The notes: generated by a model not told the origin, from the letters alone. A stretch of DNA of 64,000 bases from Bacillus pseudomycoides (GCF_002582035.1 NZ_NUQE01000020.1:48290-112289), one strand, 5' to 3'; positions 7,461 to 16,102 are shown, counted from the first letter of the stretch. Numbers and translations are program-made.

Positions 7461-8099
7461 TCACTGAAATATTTGAGGGAACTGCTTTACTATTCCTTCA
7501 GTAAGCGCATCCGCCATTTCTAAGGCTTCCTTCTCAATTTTGTCATACAATTGCACACCTGATTGATAATCTTTCTTTAGCATGGATACTGCCTCAGCTT
7601 TAGTCAATGCTAGATGCTCATAAAACATTTTCCTAAATTTTTCTTTGGGTATATAAGGATTGATACTGCTTAAGAACTCAACAATTTCGTCTCCATTGGC
7701 GTACCATTTTTTCTCTGCGATTGATGCAGCGTTTTGATCACCCGCCTTTGCTGCCTTGACAAGGTCTGCGGCGATTACTAAGTGCTCTTTTATCAAATTA
7801 CTATATTTTGTCGCTGCATTTTGACCGTAGAAAGGTTTGAGTGAATTCCCCATATCTGGACCGTTTTGAAGGAGTCGTGTAATCGTAACGTTAACATCTG
7901 GTAAATTAAAAATAATGCTAATGATGGCCAGCCTTGTCCAAGCGACATGCTGTTCCCATAGTGAGCGCATATAACTTTTTAAATCAACTTCATTTTTACT
8001 GATACGGTAATTTCGTGCCATTGAAAATGCATATTGTGGATCCCAACTTACATAAGGGATATCATATGTGAAATAATTGGATTGCCAATAAGGGTACAT
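7461..8099 (-). CDS. Conserved Bacillus hypothetical protein
   Basis: This 212-residue soluble protein is predicted largely helical, with no signal peptide or membrane segment. It has several conserved-looking motifs: WEQHVAWTR near residue 48, IFNLPDVNVT near 64, WYANGDEIVEFLSSINPYIP near 133-152 and FYEHLALTKAEAV near 160. Paired histidines and acidic residues in the WEQHVAWTR and EHLALTK motifs suggest a four-helix bundle that might bind metal; that is inference. I recall similar proteins across Bacillales, sometimes labelled acetylglutamate kinase without good reason. Start ATG follows AAAGGAG. Confidence 0.7.
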   Translation of the reverse strand: MYPYWQSNYFTYDIPYVSWDPQYAFSMARNYRISKNEVDLKSYMRSLWEQHVAWTRLAIISIIFNLPDVNVTITRLLQNGPDMGNSLKPFYGQNAATKYSNLIKEHLVIAADLVKAAKAGDQNAASIAEKKWYANGDEIVEFLSSINPYIPKEKFRKMFYEHLALTKAEAVSMLKKDYQSGVQLYDKIEKEALEMADALTEGIVKQFPQIFQ

Positions 8100-8229
8100 A
8101 ATGCCTACACTCCTTTGAACATATATACTTCACGATATGATAAGCTTCATTCTTAAGTTCTGTGTCCAAATACTTTTATACACTCAGTCGGTGATACGTG
8201 GCACCGACGTTACAGTAACTTTCAAATGG

Positions 8230-8274
8230 AATCTTAAAGTTGAGAATCTTACTGCCCTAAAGTAGCGGGATAAA
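8230..8274 (+). repeat. bcr1 right-end fragment
   Basis: Only the TCTTACTGCCC...GCGGGATAAA end is clear. Degenerate sequence upstream (8160-8229) may be the rest. It encodes the C-terminus and stop of the neighbouring DUF523 gene on the other strand. Confidence 0.75.
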
Positions 8275-8712
8275 ATCATCTTCCGAAATCACCGTAAAAC
8301 CATGTCGTCTGAATAATGCAGTCGTAACGCCGTAACCATTTTGTTTTTGACCATTAAACTCTCCTGTGTAAATGACGGAACTTCCGCAAGATGGACTGCG
8401 TTCTTTTAGAATAATATACTCAGGGTTTAAGTCTTTGATTTGATGTAATGCTTTGTAAGCACCTTCAATAAAGATTTCCGTCACATCATTTCCGTTTTGG
8501 TCTATTACTTTTGCAGTTCCGTTCAATACATCATCACCGTTTCCACCTACAATTTCGGCAGGTGTACGAGGTGTTGGCAATCCGCCTAATACTTCCGGAC
8601 AAATAAGAATCGTTTCTTCTTTTTCTAGAAGTTCTTGAATTTTTGTAACGAGATTATCATTTCCGTCATAACGACAAGCAATTCCAGCTAAACATGCACT
8701 GATTACGATCAT
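8257..8712 (-). CDS. DUF523 family protein
   Basis: This 151-residue protein fits the DUF523 (YbbK-like) family. Conserved cysteines occur at residues 7 and 12 (ISACLAGIACRYDG), in ICPEVLGGLPTPRTP and in the SPSCGS motif near residue 107, a pattern suggestive of a metal or Fe-S site. Biochemical function is unknown to me. The final residues FIPLL and the stop codon are read from a bcr1 right end (TTTATCCCGCTACTTTAG), so the original C-terminus has been altered. Start ATG has AGGTG upstream. Confidence 0.8.
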   Translation of the reverse strand: MIVISACLAGIACRYDGNDNLVTKIQELLEKEETILICPEVLGGLPTPRTPAEIVGGNGDDVLNGTAKVIDQNGNDVTEIFIEGAYKALHQIKDLNPEYIILKERSPSCGSSVIYTGEFNGQKQNGYGVTTALFRRHGFTVISEDDFIPLL

Positions 8713-8790
8713 TTTTTCACCTCAGTTTGATGGATTTATTTTCATCATACAACAAAATCTTTCGCCACTTTTATGTTTTTCCTCTTATTT

Positions 8791-8943
8791 ATAAAGTGAA
8801 ACTTCCGTCAGTGGGGGGCTTCATCCCCACTGATGGTTAGTTGAACCAATCGGGCTTTTACGGGCAGTTATCCCCCGCCTAGCTTCTTTGCTTTTCTCTG
8901 AATCTTGAGGCGGGGATTTTACTGCCCGTTAATGCGGGATAAA
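8791..8943 (+). repeat. bcr1 repeat, full length (tandem partner of mini form)
   Basis: A 153-base copy flanked by TTTAT/ATAAA. The hairpin has CCGTCAGTGGGG against CCCCACTGATGG (one G.T wobble). It shares its right-hand ATAAA with the mini-bcr1 that follows. Confidence 0.95.
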
Positions 8944-8993
8944 GTGAAACTTCCGTCAGTGGGGGTTTTACTGCCGCGCTAATGCGGGATAAA
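8939..8993 (+). repeat. Mini-bcr1 in tandem with full copy
   Basis: 55-base deletion form, ATAAAGTGAAACTTCC... joined to ...TTACTGCCGC...GCGGGATAAA. It ends 13 bases before the ATG at 9007, with the ribosome site CAGGGGGA starting in the very next bases. Confidence 0.92.
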
Positions 8994-9006
8994 CAGGGGG
9001 ATAAGC

Positions 9007-9897
9007 ATGAGTAAATTGTATACATTAATGAAAGAATATAGCGAGTTTCAAAGTAAAGAAGAGTTTAATACATATCAACAGCAAATTTTGACGCAGTATC
9101 AAGCTCATATGAATAAAACGGATTTTCTCGTGATTTGTTTGTTAGGAAGGTATGCGATAAACGAAAAGCAAAAAACGGTTGGTGTTGCATGTCCATTAAT
9201 GGAAACAATTGCAGTGAAATTAGGAAAAAGTATACGGACTGTACGCCGTTCTGTTGCAAAGCTGGAGCAGCTTAGTATTATTAAGCGTGTGTTCACGAAG
9301 GAAAGATATAAGCGCGGGGGATATAGTGCGAATTTGTATGTATTTTGTAAACGAGCAGTTGACCGCATGAGTGACCGCATGCAAATGACCGCATGTGAAA
9401 ATGGCGAGAGTGCAGGAGAGTGTAAGAAGGAGCAGTTGAATGAGGAAACGGAAATTAGTGTTTATGAAAACAATTTAAAGATACAACAGAAAATAAAAAC
9501 GTATGATATGGACGAAACGTATTGTCGTCATGATATTCCAGTTCGATTTGTAGATGCGATTTCACCAATGTCCCGTCATCCACAAACGATTAATTTTGCT
9601 TGGAGCAAAGTGAAGCTCGCTTACAAAAAGAGTGGTTTGCTTGAACTGGGGTTGTTATGGGAACAGCTTATGACGCATGATGATATACAAATGCAAATCA
9701 TTCGGCGAACAAAAAGTGTTGTAAGGGCGTATAAGTACGGTGAGATTCGTAAAGATTTCGGTGCGCTCTTATATAGTACGATGCAGGCATTATTTTTAGA
9801 TGTCGCATTAGAGTGGGGAGCGGCAGTGAGGAGGAACAGCGGGATTGTTTTATATAATCCATTTGAAGGTGAAAAAAGAAAAGAGTCATGCTTATGA
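9007..9897 (+). CDS. Helix-turn-helix protein, replication-initiator-like
   Basis: This 296-residue protein has an N-terminal winged helix-turn-helix region (about residues 38-112, with KTDFLVICLLGRYA, TIAVKLGKSIRTVRRSVAKLEQLSIIKRV and a basic wing KERYKRGGYSANLYVF). This resembles HTH_36/DnaD-like domains of replication and regulatory proteins. A polar linker (residues 120-165) leads to a C-terminal helical part of unknown type. It likely binds DNA; target unknown. Its leader is a tandem full plus mini bcr1. The start has CAGGGGGA upstream. The 3' end overlaps the shared terminator with the convergent MFS gene. Confidence 0.7.
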   Translation: MSKLYTLMKEYSEFQSKEEFNTYQQQILTQYQAHMNKTDFLVICLLGRYAINEKQKTVGVACPLMETIAVKLGKSIRTVRRSVAKLEQLSIIKRVFTKERYKRGGYSANLYVFCKRAVDRMSDRMQMTACENGESAGECKKEQLNEETEISVYENNLKIQQKIKTYDMDETYCRHDIPVRFVDAISPMSRHPQTINFAWSKVKLAYKKSGLLELGLLWEQLMTHDDIQMQIIRRTKSVVRAYKYGEIRKDFGALLYSTMQALFLDVALEWGAAVRRNSGIVLYNPFEGEKRKESCL

Positions 9898-9913
9898 AGC
9901 ATAACTCTCTAGT
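9884..9913. terminator. Shared convergent terminator
   Basis: AGAGTCATGCTT/AAGCATAACTCT hairpin between converging genes. On the minus strand it is followed by a T-rich run. Confidence 0.7.
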
Positions 9914-9914
9914 T

Positions 9915-11168
9915 TTAATCAAATTTTCGTACAGTTGGAACGCGAATTGCGATAAATAATACAAACAGAATGACAGCAATTGCACCGCTTTTCATAATCG
10001 TGACAATTGGTATCCCAGCAGCTAATGCCAGTGAGGTAAGGGCATAAGAAATAGGGATAAAGCCCATCGACGATAACATGAGTAAACTCATGACTCGGCC
10101 CATCATTTCTTCTTTCACAGTTGATTGAATCATGGCCATTAGCGGTACGATTGCCATTGCGATTGAAATGCCGTAAAAGCAGCCTGCCAGAACTGCTTGC
10201 CAAAGTGTTGTACTAAAGTTAATAGATAAGAAGAAAATACCAGATAGCAGCATCATAATAATGCAAAATAAACCGCGCCGACGATTAATATTTCGAAGCC
10301 CGACGATAACTGCACCAATGGCCATTCCACCGCCAACAGCAGCTTCTAAGTAACTAAAGTGGAGCGAGTCGCCGTGCAGTACATCTTTAATGAACAGCGG
10401 AAAACCGACTTGCATCGGCCCAATTAAAAATAAATTCAAAAAGGCGCTGCAAATAAGAAACGTTGATAAAAATGATGATTCTTTTACATAAAGGATGCCT
10501 TCTTTAATAGAAGTGAACATGCCTTTGTTTGGGTTTGTTTCGTCTTGCACTGTTGTACTTGTGTGAACTTTTTGGATGAGTATGGCAGCAATAAGTAATA
10601 ATAAAATCGCTATCGCAAAGATTGTTTCATAATTACTGAATTTAATTAGTATCCCGCCAAGGACAGGACCAAGAATAACGGATGCTTGGTTTGTCATTTG
10701 CGTGAGTGAATTTGCTTGTGTAAGGCGATGCTTCTCTACGAGATCCGGTAAGATAGAGCCATCAGCTGACCAGAAAAAGGCATCAGCTAAACCGAAGAAG
10801 AGCGCAAAGAAAGCAAATGTGTATAATGTAACGTGTCCAACGATGAACCAAATGAGAATGATCGTTACAAGAAGCGCGCGCACAATATTAGAATAAAACA
10901 TGATGTTTTTTTTCTGGAATTTGTCTGCAAGGGCTCCGCCGATAATCATAAAGATTAGGCGCGGAACACTAAGGGCAACAAATACAATTCCAAGTGATGC
11001 TTCTAAGTTTAATGTTTTTGCTATGTACCACGTTTGTGAAAACGTAAAAAATGCTAAGGCAAAGCTTGAACATAGGGTAGCGCCCCAAAGAAAGAGGAAG
11101 TTTGTATTTTTTAATAAAGGTGTTCCCGTTTCTTTTGAAGCAAGTTTACTTTTATGTAATTCCTCCAT
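9915..11168 (-). CDS. Major facilitator superfamily exporter
   Basis: This 417-residue protein has about twelve hydrophobic segments and the MFS loop 2-3 motif in GGALADKFQKKN (near residue 77). It resembles the MFS_3/macrolide-tetronasin drug-efflux group, proton-driven exporters in the plasma membrane. Substrate cannot be deduced. Start ATG has AAAGGGA five bases upstream. It converges with the helix-turn-helix gene and follows the GyrI-like gene on the same strand; such proteins can sense drugs, though no operon link is shown. Confidence 0.85.
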   Translation of the reverse strand: MEELHKSKLASKETGTPLLKNTNFLFLWGATLCSSFALAFFTFSQTWYIAKTLNLEASLGIVFVALSVPRLIFMIIGGALADKFQKKNIMFYSNIVRALLVTIILIWFIVGHVTLYTFAFFALFFGLADAFFWSADGSILPDLVEKHRLTQANSLTQMTNQASVILGPVLGGILIKFSNYETIFAIAILLLLIAAILIQKVHTSTTVQDETNPNKGMFTSIKEGILYVKESSFLSTFLICSAFLNLFLIGPMQVGFPLFIKDVLHGDSLHFSYLEAAVGGGMAIGAVIVGLRNINRRRGLFCIIMMLLSGIFFLSINFSTTLWQAVLAGCFYGISIAMAIVPLMAMIQSTVKEEMMGRVMSLLMLSSMGFIPISYALTSLALAAGIPIVTIMKSGAIAVILFVLFIAIRVPTVRKFD

Positions 11169-11288
11169 ATGAATCCCTTTCTGTCATATGTCTTTTTATC
11201 TTTGTTAACAGTTTCTAATCTTTCTATACAGATACTTTTTCATTGTATTCAAAAAAGCGGAATTTGCCCAGCAGATTGCTGAAGCATA

Positions 11289-11319
11289 AAAATAAGAAGG
11301 TGCCGAGGCATCTTCTTAT
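11289..11319 (-). terminator. Terminator of GyrI-like gene
   Basis: ATAAGAAG-TGCC/GGCATCTTCTTAT hairpin just after the stop on the minus strand. Confidence 0.65.
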
Positions 11320-11326
11320 GTACACT

Positions 11327-11806
11327 TTAAACTAATGCAATATAAATATCAACTTGTGCATCATTTGGATCGAAAGATCGTTCATCGTACAGCTCGAAAT
11401 CTGTTGTAAATGCACGGTTGTTTTCTTTTGACCATTTCCAAATGTCTTGCCATGTTTCTACGATAATTTCTGATAATGGGCCTTTGCGAGTTGTAAATAC
11501 GGCATATGTAGCAGCAGGTATAGTGAGTGCCGTCATATTTTGAGGTGTATTGCTTATAGTCGAAACTGGGACCCCGATTGTATACGTGTAGTTACCTGTT
11601 TCATCGGATTCATAGTTTGAATATAGTGCCATCGTTTCTGTTTGTGTAGCTTTATTTGGAATGTGATTGGTGATTTGTTTTTGGAAGTATTGCGTCCATA
11701 GGTGAGGGATTTTACCATCGCTGGACATTTCAATTTCATTGTTTGTAGTAATGGAAATACCAATGGCTTGAAAAGTTTCTTTTTTTACAATTGTAGGTTG
11801 AATCAT
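11327..11806 (-). CDS. GyrI-like / AraC effector-binding domain protein
   Basis: This 159-residue stand-alone GyrI-like (bacterial transcription activator, effector-binding) domain has the two-repeat beta-alpha-beta-beta look, with KKETFQAIGISI at the start, VPVSTISNTPQNMTALTIPAATYAVFTTR in the middle and FELYDERSFDP...VDIYIALV at the end. Such domains bind small hydrophobic ligands or act as hydrolases; no DNA-binding domain is present. The start is placed at the ATG preceded by AAGGAGG, nine codons inside the longest frame. Confidence 0.8.
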   Translation of the reverse strand: MIQPTIVKKETFQAIGISITTNNEIEMSSDGKIPHLWTQYFQKQITNHIPNKATQTETMALYSNYESDETGNYTYTIGVPVSTISNTPQNMTALTIPAATYAVFTTRKGPLSEIIVETWQDIWKWSKENNRAFTTDFELYDERSFDPNDAQVDIYIALV

Positions 11807-11895
11807 CGTATCATCCTCCTTGTTATAGAACAAACGTTCTTGTTTATTGTACCATAATTATACAAAGAGGAGATACTTGGAAATGGTTATTTCTT

Positions 11896-11932
11896 CATAA
11901 AAAGAACTCCTTTCCATTAGAAAGGAGTTCTT
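11896..11932 (-). terminator. Terminator of yumC
   Basis: AAGAACTCCTTTC/GAAAGGAGTTCTT perfect stem with five-base loop. Confidence 0.85.
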
Positions 11933-11949
11933 CAACGTATCTATTTTAA

Positions 11950-12939
11950 TTAAAACATGCTAGAACTATGCATTGGCTGCAGCTTTGCGTTTGGATCGAA
12001 GTACGCTTTTGCATTGTTTACCGCTGTTGGCGCTTCGCCAAATCCGCATGCAATTAGTTTTACTTTTCCTTCGTATGTACAAATATCACCAGCTGCGTAA
12101 ATACCAGGGATGTTTGTTTCCATTTTGGAGTTCACAACGATACTGTTCTTTTGAATAGTTAAGCCCCAGTCCTTAATTGGACCAAGAGAAGATACGAAGC
12201 CATAGTTTACAATCACATCATCAACATCAATGACAACTTTTTCTTCCGTTTTAACATGTTGAAGTACAACTTGTTCAATTTTCTCTTCACCGATCAGTTC
12301 AACTGGAACGTATGGTGTTTTGACTTGTGCGCGCGAGTTCATTAATGTTTCAACGCTATGCTCATGTGCACGGAATTTATCACGACGGTGAACGATTGTT
12401 ACTTCTGCTGCGATTGGCTCTAACATCATTGTCCAGTCTACCGCAGAGTCTCCGCCGCCAAACACGACAACGCGTTTGCCAGCAAATTTATTCATATCCT
12501 CAACGAAATAGTGTAAGTTTGCTTTTTCGAATTTCTCTGTATCTTCTAATTCTAAACGGCGTGGTTGGAATGCGCCGTTTCCAGCTGTAATGATAACTGA
12601 TTTAGAGTAGTGTGTTTCTTTATTTGTTACAAGTTTGAACACGCCATCTGCTTGTTTTTCCAACGTTTGAACAGCTTCCTCTAAGCAAACAGTTGGTTCG
12701 AACTTGCTCATTTGTTCTTTTAAGTTATTAATGAGTTCTTGTGCACGAATTTTAGGAAAACCCGCGATATCATATATGTACTTTTCAGGATATAATGCAG
12801 ATAATTGACCACCGAGTTGTGGCAAGCTTTCAATAATTTTTACGCTTGCTTGTCTCATACCGCCGTAAAAAGCTGTGAATAATCCAGTTGGACCTCCACC
12901 AATAATAGTGATGTCGTATACCTTTTGATTTTCTGTCAC
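11950..12939 (-). CDS. yumC: Ferredoxin-NADP reductase type 2
   Basis: This 329-residue flavoprotein of the thioredoxin-reductase-like FNR class (YumC) moves electrons between NADPH and ferredoxin or flavodoxin. The FAD motif [16 protein letters not shown] is at residues 14-29 and the NADPH motif GGGDSAVDW near residue 162, followed by [11 protein letters not shown]. There is no CxxC redox pair, which separates it from thioredoxin reductases. [23 protein letters not shown] is the C-terminal FAD contact. The start is GTG with GGGGGAG upstream. It is divergent from yumB, as in B. subtilis. Confidence 0.93.
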   Translation of the reverse strand: MTENQKVYDITIIGGGPTGLFTAFYGGMRQASVKIIESLPQLGGQLSALYPEKYIYDIAGFPKIRAQELINNLKEQMSKFEPTVCLEEAVQTLEKQADGVFKLVTNKETHYSKSVIITAGNGAFQPRRLELEDTEKFEKANLHYFVEDMNKFAGKRVVVFGGGDSAVDWTMMLEPIAAEVTIVHRRDKFRAHEHSVETLMNSRAQVKTPYVPVELIGEEKIEQVVLQHVKTEEKVVIDVDDVIVNYGFVSSLGPIKDWGLTIQKNSIVVNSKMETNIPGIYAAGDICTYEGKVKLIACGFGEAPTAVNNAKAYFDPNAKLQPMHSSSMF

Positions 12940-13404
12940 TGTTTACTCCCCCTATAATTAGGAAATTTTTCGTGATTCTCCTATATACACTCGTATGTAT
13001 GTTATACGAAAATTCCGTGAACGGAGTGCAAGCGCACTCAAGACAAATAATATCATATTTTATAAAAAAAAGCGTTAGAAAACGACTGAATTGTGTATAC
13101 GATTTGTATAGATCCGTTAGAAAAAATAGCCAATAAGTAAAGTGCATATTATTCGGTAATTATATCCATTTATAGTTGGTTGAACAAATTTAATAGATGA
13201 ATATTTTCTTATTTTAAGGTGAGAAGACTGTAACTGTCCGTTGAATATTGAGCAAATAAGAGAATGTCAAAAAAACTTAAAAAGACTGCGTTATTTTAAA
13301 ATATTGATAATTCTACAATTGCTTGAAAAGTAAAGAGAAAACGACTAATATAGGAAAGCGAATGTATTAATTTTTTATGACAAATTTCGTAACATTTTTC
13401 GAAC
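12940..13404. other. Upstream part of divergent yumC/yumB region
   Basis: AT-rich sequence without a repeat copy or recognisable gene. A small GTGC/GCAC hairpin lies near 13028. The remaining 200 bases up to yumB are a tandem promoter duplication, listed separately. Confidence 0.4.
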
Positions 13405-13599
13405 TTAATTTTTTTATTTTGTCTAGATTGTGAAAAATTCCACATTCTTAGCATTTAAATTACTTTAGCATTATTTTTAGTATTTTTACTATCTATATAA
13501 AGAAGATTAATTTTTTTATTTTGTCTAGATTGTGAAAAATTCTACATTCTTAGCATTTAAATTGTTTTAGCATTATTTTTACTATCTATATAAAGAAGA
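13405..13599 (+). repeat. Tandem duplication of the yumB promoter region
   Basis: Two copies, 13405-13505 and 13507-13599, begin TTAATTTTTTTATTTTGTC and end TCTATATAAAGAAGA. They differ by a 9-base deletion and three or four substitutions. Each contains a TTGTGAAAAATTC element and a possible -10 (TATATA). Confidence 0.9.
13428..13445 (+). promoter_or_regulatory. Rex-like operator, copy 1
   Basis: TTGTGAAAAATTCCACAT against the Rex consensus TTGTGAANNNNTTCACAA: the first half is perfect and the second is 5 of 7. The second copy (13530-13547) keeps the perfect first half but only 4 of 7 in the other. Confidence 0.4.
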
Positions 13600-13613
13600 G
13601 GGTTGTGATTAGG

Positions 13614-14822
13614 GTGAAGAAGCCAAAAATCGTAGTTTTAGGTGCAGGTTATGGCGGAATGATTACTACTGTTCGTCTGCAAAAAACATTATCTGTAAGT
13701 GAAGCTGAAATCACATTAGTAAATAACAACAGCTATCATTATCAAGCAACTTGGTTACATGAAAGTGCAGCTGGTACGTTGCATCATGATAAAGTTCGTT
13801 TAGACATTAAAGATGTAATCGACACAAACAAAGTAAACTTCGTACAAGACACAGTTGTAGAAATTAAAGCAGCTGAAAAGCGCGTTATTTTAAAAAATGC
13901 CGAGCTAGAGTATGATTACTTAGTAATCGGTCTTGGTTTCGAGTCTGAAACGTTTGGTATTAAAGGATTAAAAGAGCATGCATTCTCTATCGCTAACATT
14001 AATGCAACTCGTCAAATCCGTGATCATATGGAGTACATGTTCTCTCTATATGCTTCAGAAAAGCGTGACGAGTTAGTTACAATCGTTGTCGGCGGTGCTG
14101 GATTTACCGGTATCGAGTATGTAGGTGAACTTGCAAACCGTGTTCCTGAACTTTGCAAAGAGTATGATGTTCCTCGCGAAAAAGCGCGTATCATCTGTGT
14201 TGAGGCTGCTCCAACAGCGCTTCCTGGTTTCGATCCAGAACTAGTTGAGTATGCTGTAAAACAATTAGAGAAAAAAGGCGTAGAATTCCGCATCGGTACA
14301 GCAATTAAAGAAGGAACTGAAGAAGGTATTCTTGTTGCAAACGGCGACGATGTAGAATTACTGAAATCTGCAACTGTAGTTTGGGCTGCAGGTGTTCGCG
14401 GTAACGGTATTGTAGAAGAGTCTGGCTTTGAAGCAATGCGCGGCCGTGTAAAAGTGGACGAGTACATGCACGCTCCAGGTCATGAAGATGTATTCATGGT
14501 TGGTGATGCAGCGTTACTTATTAACGAAGAAATTAACCGTCCATACCCACCAACAGCACAAATTGCAATTCAACAAGGTTACAACATTGCACATAACTTA
14601 GCTGTTCTTGTTCGTGGTAAAGGTGAAATGCAGAAATTTGTATTTGATAACAAAGGTTCTGTATGCTCATTAGGCCATGACGATGCAATGGGCGTTGTAA
14701 TGGGCAAAAAATTAACTGGTTGGAAAGCTTCATTCATGAAGAAAGTAATCGACAATCGTTACCTATTCATGCTTGGCGGACCTTTATTAGTTCTTAAAAA
14801 AGGTAAATTAAAATTATTTTAA
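13614..14822 (+). CDS. yumB: Type II NADH dehydrogenase-like (YumB/Ndh)
   Basis: This ~402-residue FAD enzyme is closely related to respiratory NDH-2, which oxidises NADH and reduces menaquinone at the membrane face. The FAD motif [10 protein letters not shown] is at the N-terminus; [14 protein letters not shown] near residue 160 binds [14 protein letters not shown] near 295 and the conserved [12 protein letters not shown] segment are typical of NDH-2. The C-terminus ([16 protein letters not shown]) is amphipathic and suits membrane attachment. I use GTG 13614, which gives the usual [12 protein letters not shown] start; GTG 13605 is an alternative but has almost no spacing to the GAGGG ribosome site. 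Confidence 0.9.
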   Translation: MKKPKIVVLGAGYGGMITTVRLQKTLSVSEAEITLVNNNSYHYQATWLHESAAGTLHHDKVRLDIKDVIDTNKVNFVQDTVVEIKAAEKRVILKNAELEYDYLVIGLGFESETFGIKGLKEHAFSIANINATRQIRDHMEYMFSLYASEKRDELVTIVVGGAGFTGIEYVGELANRVPELCKEYDVPREKARIICVEAAPTALPGFDPELVEYAVKQLEKKGVEFRIGTAIKEGTEEGILVANGDDVELLKSATVVWAAGVRGNGIVEESGFEAMRGRVKVDEYMHAPGHEDVFMVGDAALLINEEINRPYPPTAQIAIQQGYNIAHNLAVLVRGKGEMQKFVFDNKGSVCSLGHDDAMGVVMGKKLTGWKASFMKKVIDNRYLFMLGGPLLVLKKGKLKLF

Positions 14823-14835
14823 GAGGTAATCTAAA

Positions 14836-14871
14836 GCAGAAATGGCTGTAAGCTGTTTCTGCTTTTTTTAT
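14836..14871 (+). terminator. Terminator of yumB
   Basis: AAAGCAGAAA/TTTCTGCTTTTTTT hairpin shortly after the stop. Confidence 0.85.
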
Positions 14872-15049
14872 GGAGCATAATCAGCCTCATTAAAGTGGTG
14901 CAGCTATAATTTCACCAAATAATCATGATATATCCGTACGACTATTCATTTTAGAATATCTTTTTATTTTAATATTACTGAATATTCCAGAAATAACAAA
15001 GACCTTTTTACAAAGAGCGCATGTTTCCCATCATTCTCTTTTCGAAAGC
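14872..15049. other. Intergenic region before truncated bcr1
   Basis: AT-rich, with no gene or repeat recognised. Together with the bcr1 copy that follows it makes a 370-base gap between yumB and the NUDIX gene. Confidence 0.4.
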
Positions 15050-15133
15050 TTTATCCCGTAAAAGCCCGATTGGTGAGATCTTTCCGTCAGTGGGGGATGA
15101 AGAAAACCCCCACTGACGGAAGTTTCACTTTAT
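15050..15133 (-). repeat. bcr1 repeat, internally deleted (84 bp)
   Basis: TTTATCCCG is joined straight to TAAAAGCCCGATTGG, so the long central stem is lost. The apical hairpin is compensated: CCGTCAGTGGGGG pairs with CCCCCACTGACGG. TTTAT is at both ends. Confidence 0.92.
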
Positions 15134-15141
15134 AGTATAAT
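15113..15141 (+). promoter_or_regulatory. Promoter straddling the bcr1 edge
   Basis: CTGACG (15113-15118, inside the bcr1 hairpin), a 17-base spacer and consensus TATAAT (15136-15141, just outside the repeat). It points at the NUDIX gene. Confidence 0.5.
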
Positions 15142-15192
15142 GAAAGAAAAGAATGAATATTCTGTTCGTTTAATTGGAAGGGGTTTGTAACG

Positions 15193-15687
15193 ATGAGTAA
15201 ACGTGGAAATGTGTGGTTAGCGGTAAGCGGTCTCGTTATCACAGCAGATGGAAGATGGCTTGTCGTTAAGAAGAAGTATGGTGGATTAAAAGGGAAATGG
15301 TCATTGCCTGCTGGTTTTGTGAATGAAGGAGAAACAATTGATCAAGCAGTGCAACGTGAAGTATTAGAAGAAACAGGAATTGTCACAAGTATAAAAGGAA
15401 TAATGGGTGCACGATCTGGCGTTATACGCGGTGAGATTAGTGATAATATGATTATTTTTCTCTTAGAGCCAAAAGGAGAAGACATTGTCATTCAAGAGCG
15501 AGAATTGTATGAAGGAGCGTTCGTATTTCCAGAGGATATTGTAAATGATGAAAATGCCTCAGTGTTAATTCGTTATTTGTTAGAAGCGATGCCTGCTCCA
15601 CTTTTAAAAATGGACGAGACGTTAAATCCAGGGGAACAGTTTGGTTATACGGCATATAACGTTTTTGTAGGAAGCTTAGAACGATAA
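15193..15687 (+). CDS. NUDIX hydrolase
   Basis: This 164-residue protein has a complete Nudix box, GFVNEGETIDQAVQREVLEETG (about residues 40-61), matching GX5EX7REUXEEXGU and giving the Mg-binding glutamates. The family cleaves nucleoside diphosphates linked to another moiety. The fold is preceded by WLAVSGLVITADGRWLVVKKK, typical for MutT-like members, but the substrate is not evident. Start ATG follows GGAAGGGG. Seventeen bases separate it from yuiB, so the two are probably one transcript, possibly driven by the promoter at the bcr1 edge. Confidence 0.9.
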   Translation: MSKRGNVWLAVSGLVITADGRWLVVKKKYGGLKGKWSLPAGFVNEGETIDQAVQREVLEETGIVTSIKGIMGARSGVIRGEISDNMIIFLLEPKGEDIVIQERELYEGAFVFPEDIVNDENASVLIRYLLEAMPAPLLKMDETLNPGEQFGYTAYNVFVGSLER

Positions 15688-15704
15688 GAAAGGACGGAGA
15701 AATC

Positions 15705-16022
15705 GTGAGCATACCTGTTTTGTTAATCTCGATGATGTTATTTTTAGTCTTATTTTTTGGAATTGGTTTTTTATTAAATATGATTTTACGAGCAACATGG
15801 GTGATGGTCGTTGTTTATCCTCTTATTTGTGTGTTTATTATTGATAAAGTTGATTTCCTCGATTATTTTGTACAGCCAAAAGAGGCTTTCTCTTCATTAG
15901 AAACAAGTTTTCTTCATCTTGGACAAGCTGATATTATGATTTTATCAACTGGCTTAGTTGGTGCTGCTTTATCTGGTGTTGTGATCAAAACATTGCGAAA
16001 AAATGGATATCAAATGTTTTGA
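15705..16022 (+). CDS. yuiB: YuiB-like membrane protein
   Basis: This 105-residue protein has three hydrophobic segments (about residues 2-25, 28-46 and 77-97) and matches the small membrane protein YuiB that lies next to yuiC in B. subtilis. Function is unknown. The start is GTG with GGACGGAG upstream. Position and lack of other motifs carry the assignment. Confidence 0.8.
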   Translation: MSIPVLLISMMLFLVLFFGIGFLLNMILRATWVMVVVYPLICVFIIDKVDFLDYFVQPKEAFSSLETSFLHLGQADIMILSTGLVGAALSGVVIKTLRKNGYQMF

Positions 16023-16049
16023 GGCTCCTTTCTTAGGAGCTTTTTTTTA
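16022..16049 (+). terminator. Terminator of yuiB
   Basis: GAGGCTCCT/AGGAGCTTTTTTTT hairpin. Confidence 0.75.
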
Positions 16050-16102
16050 AAAGAAATGTCTAGTTTCAGCGCTTGGCTTTGCTAAACAGGGCACTTGCAT
16101 TT

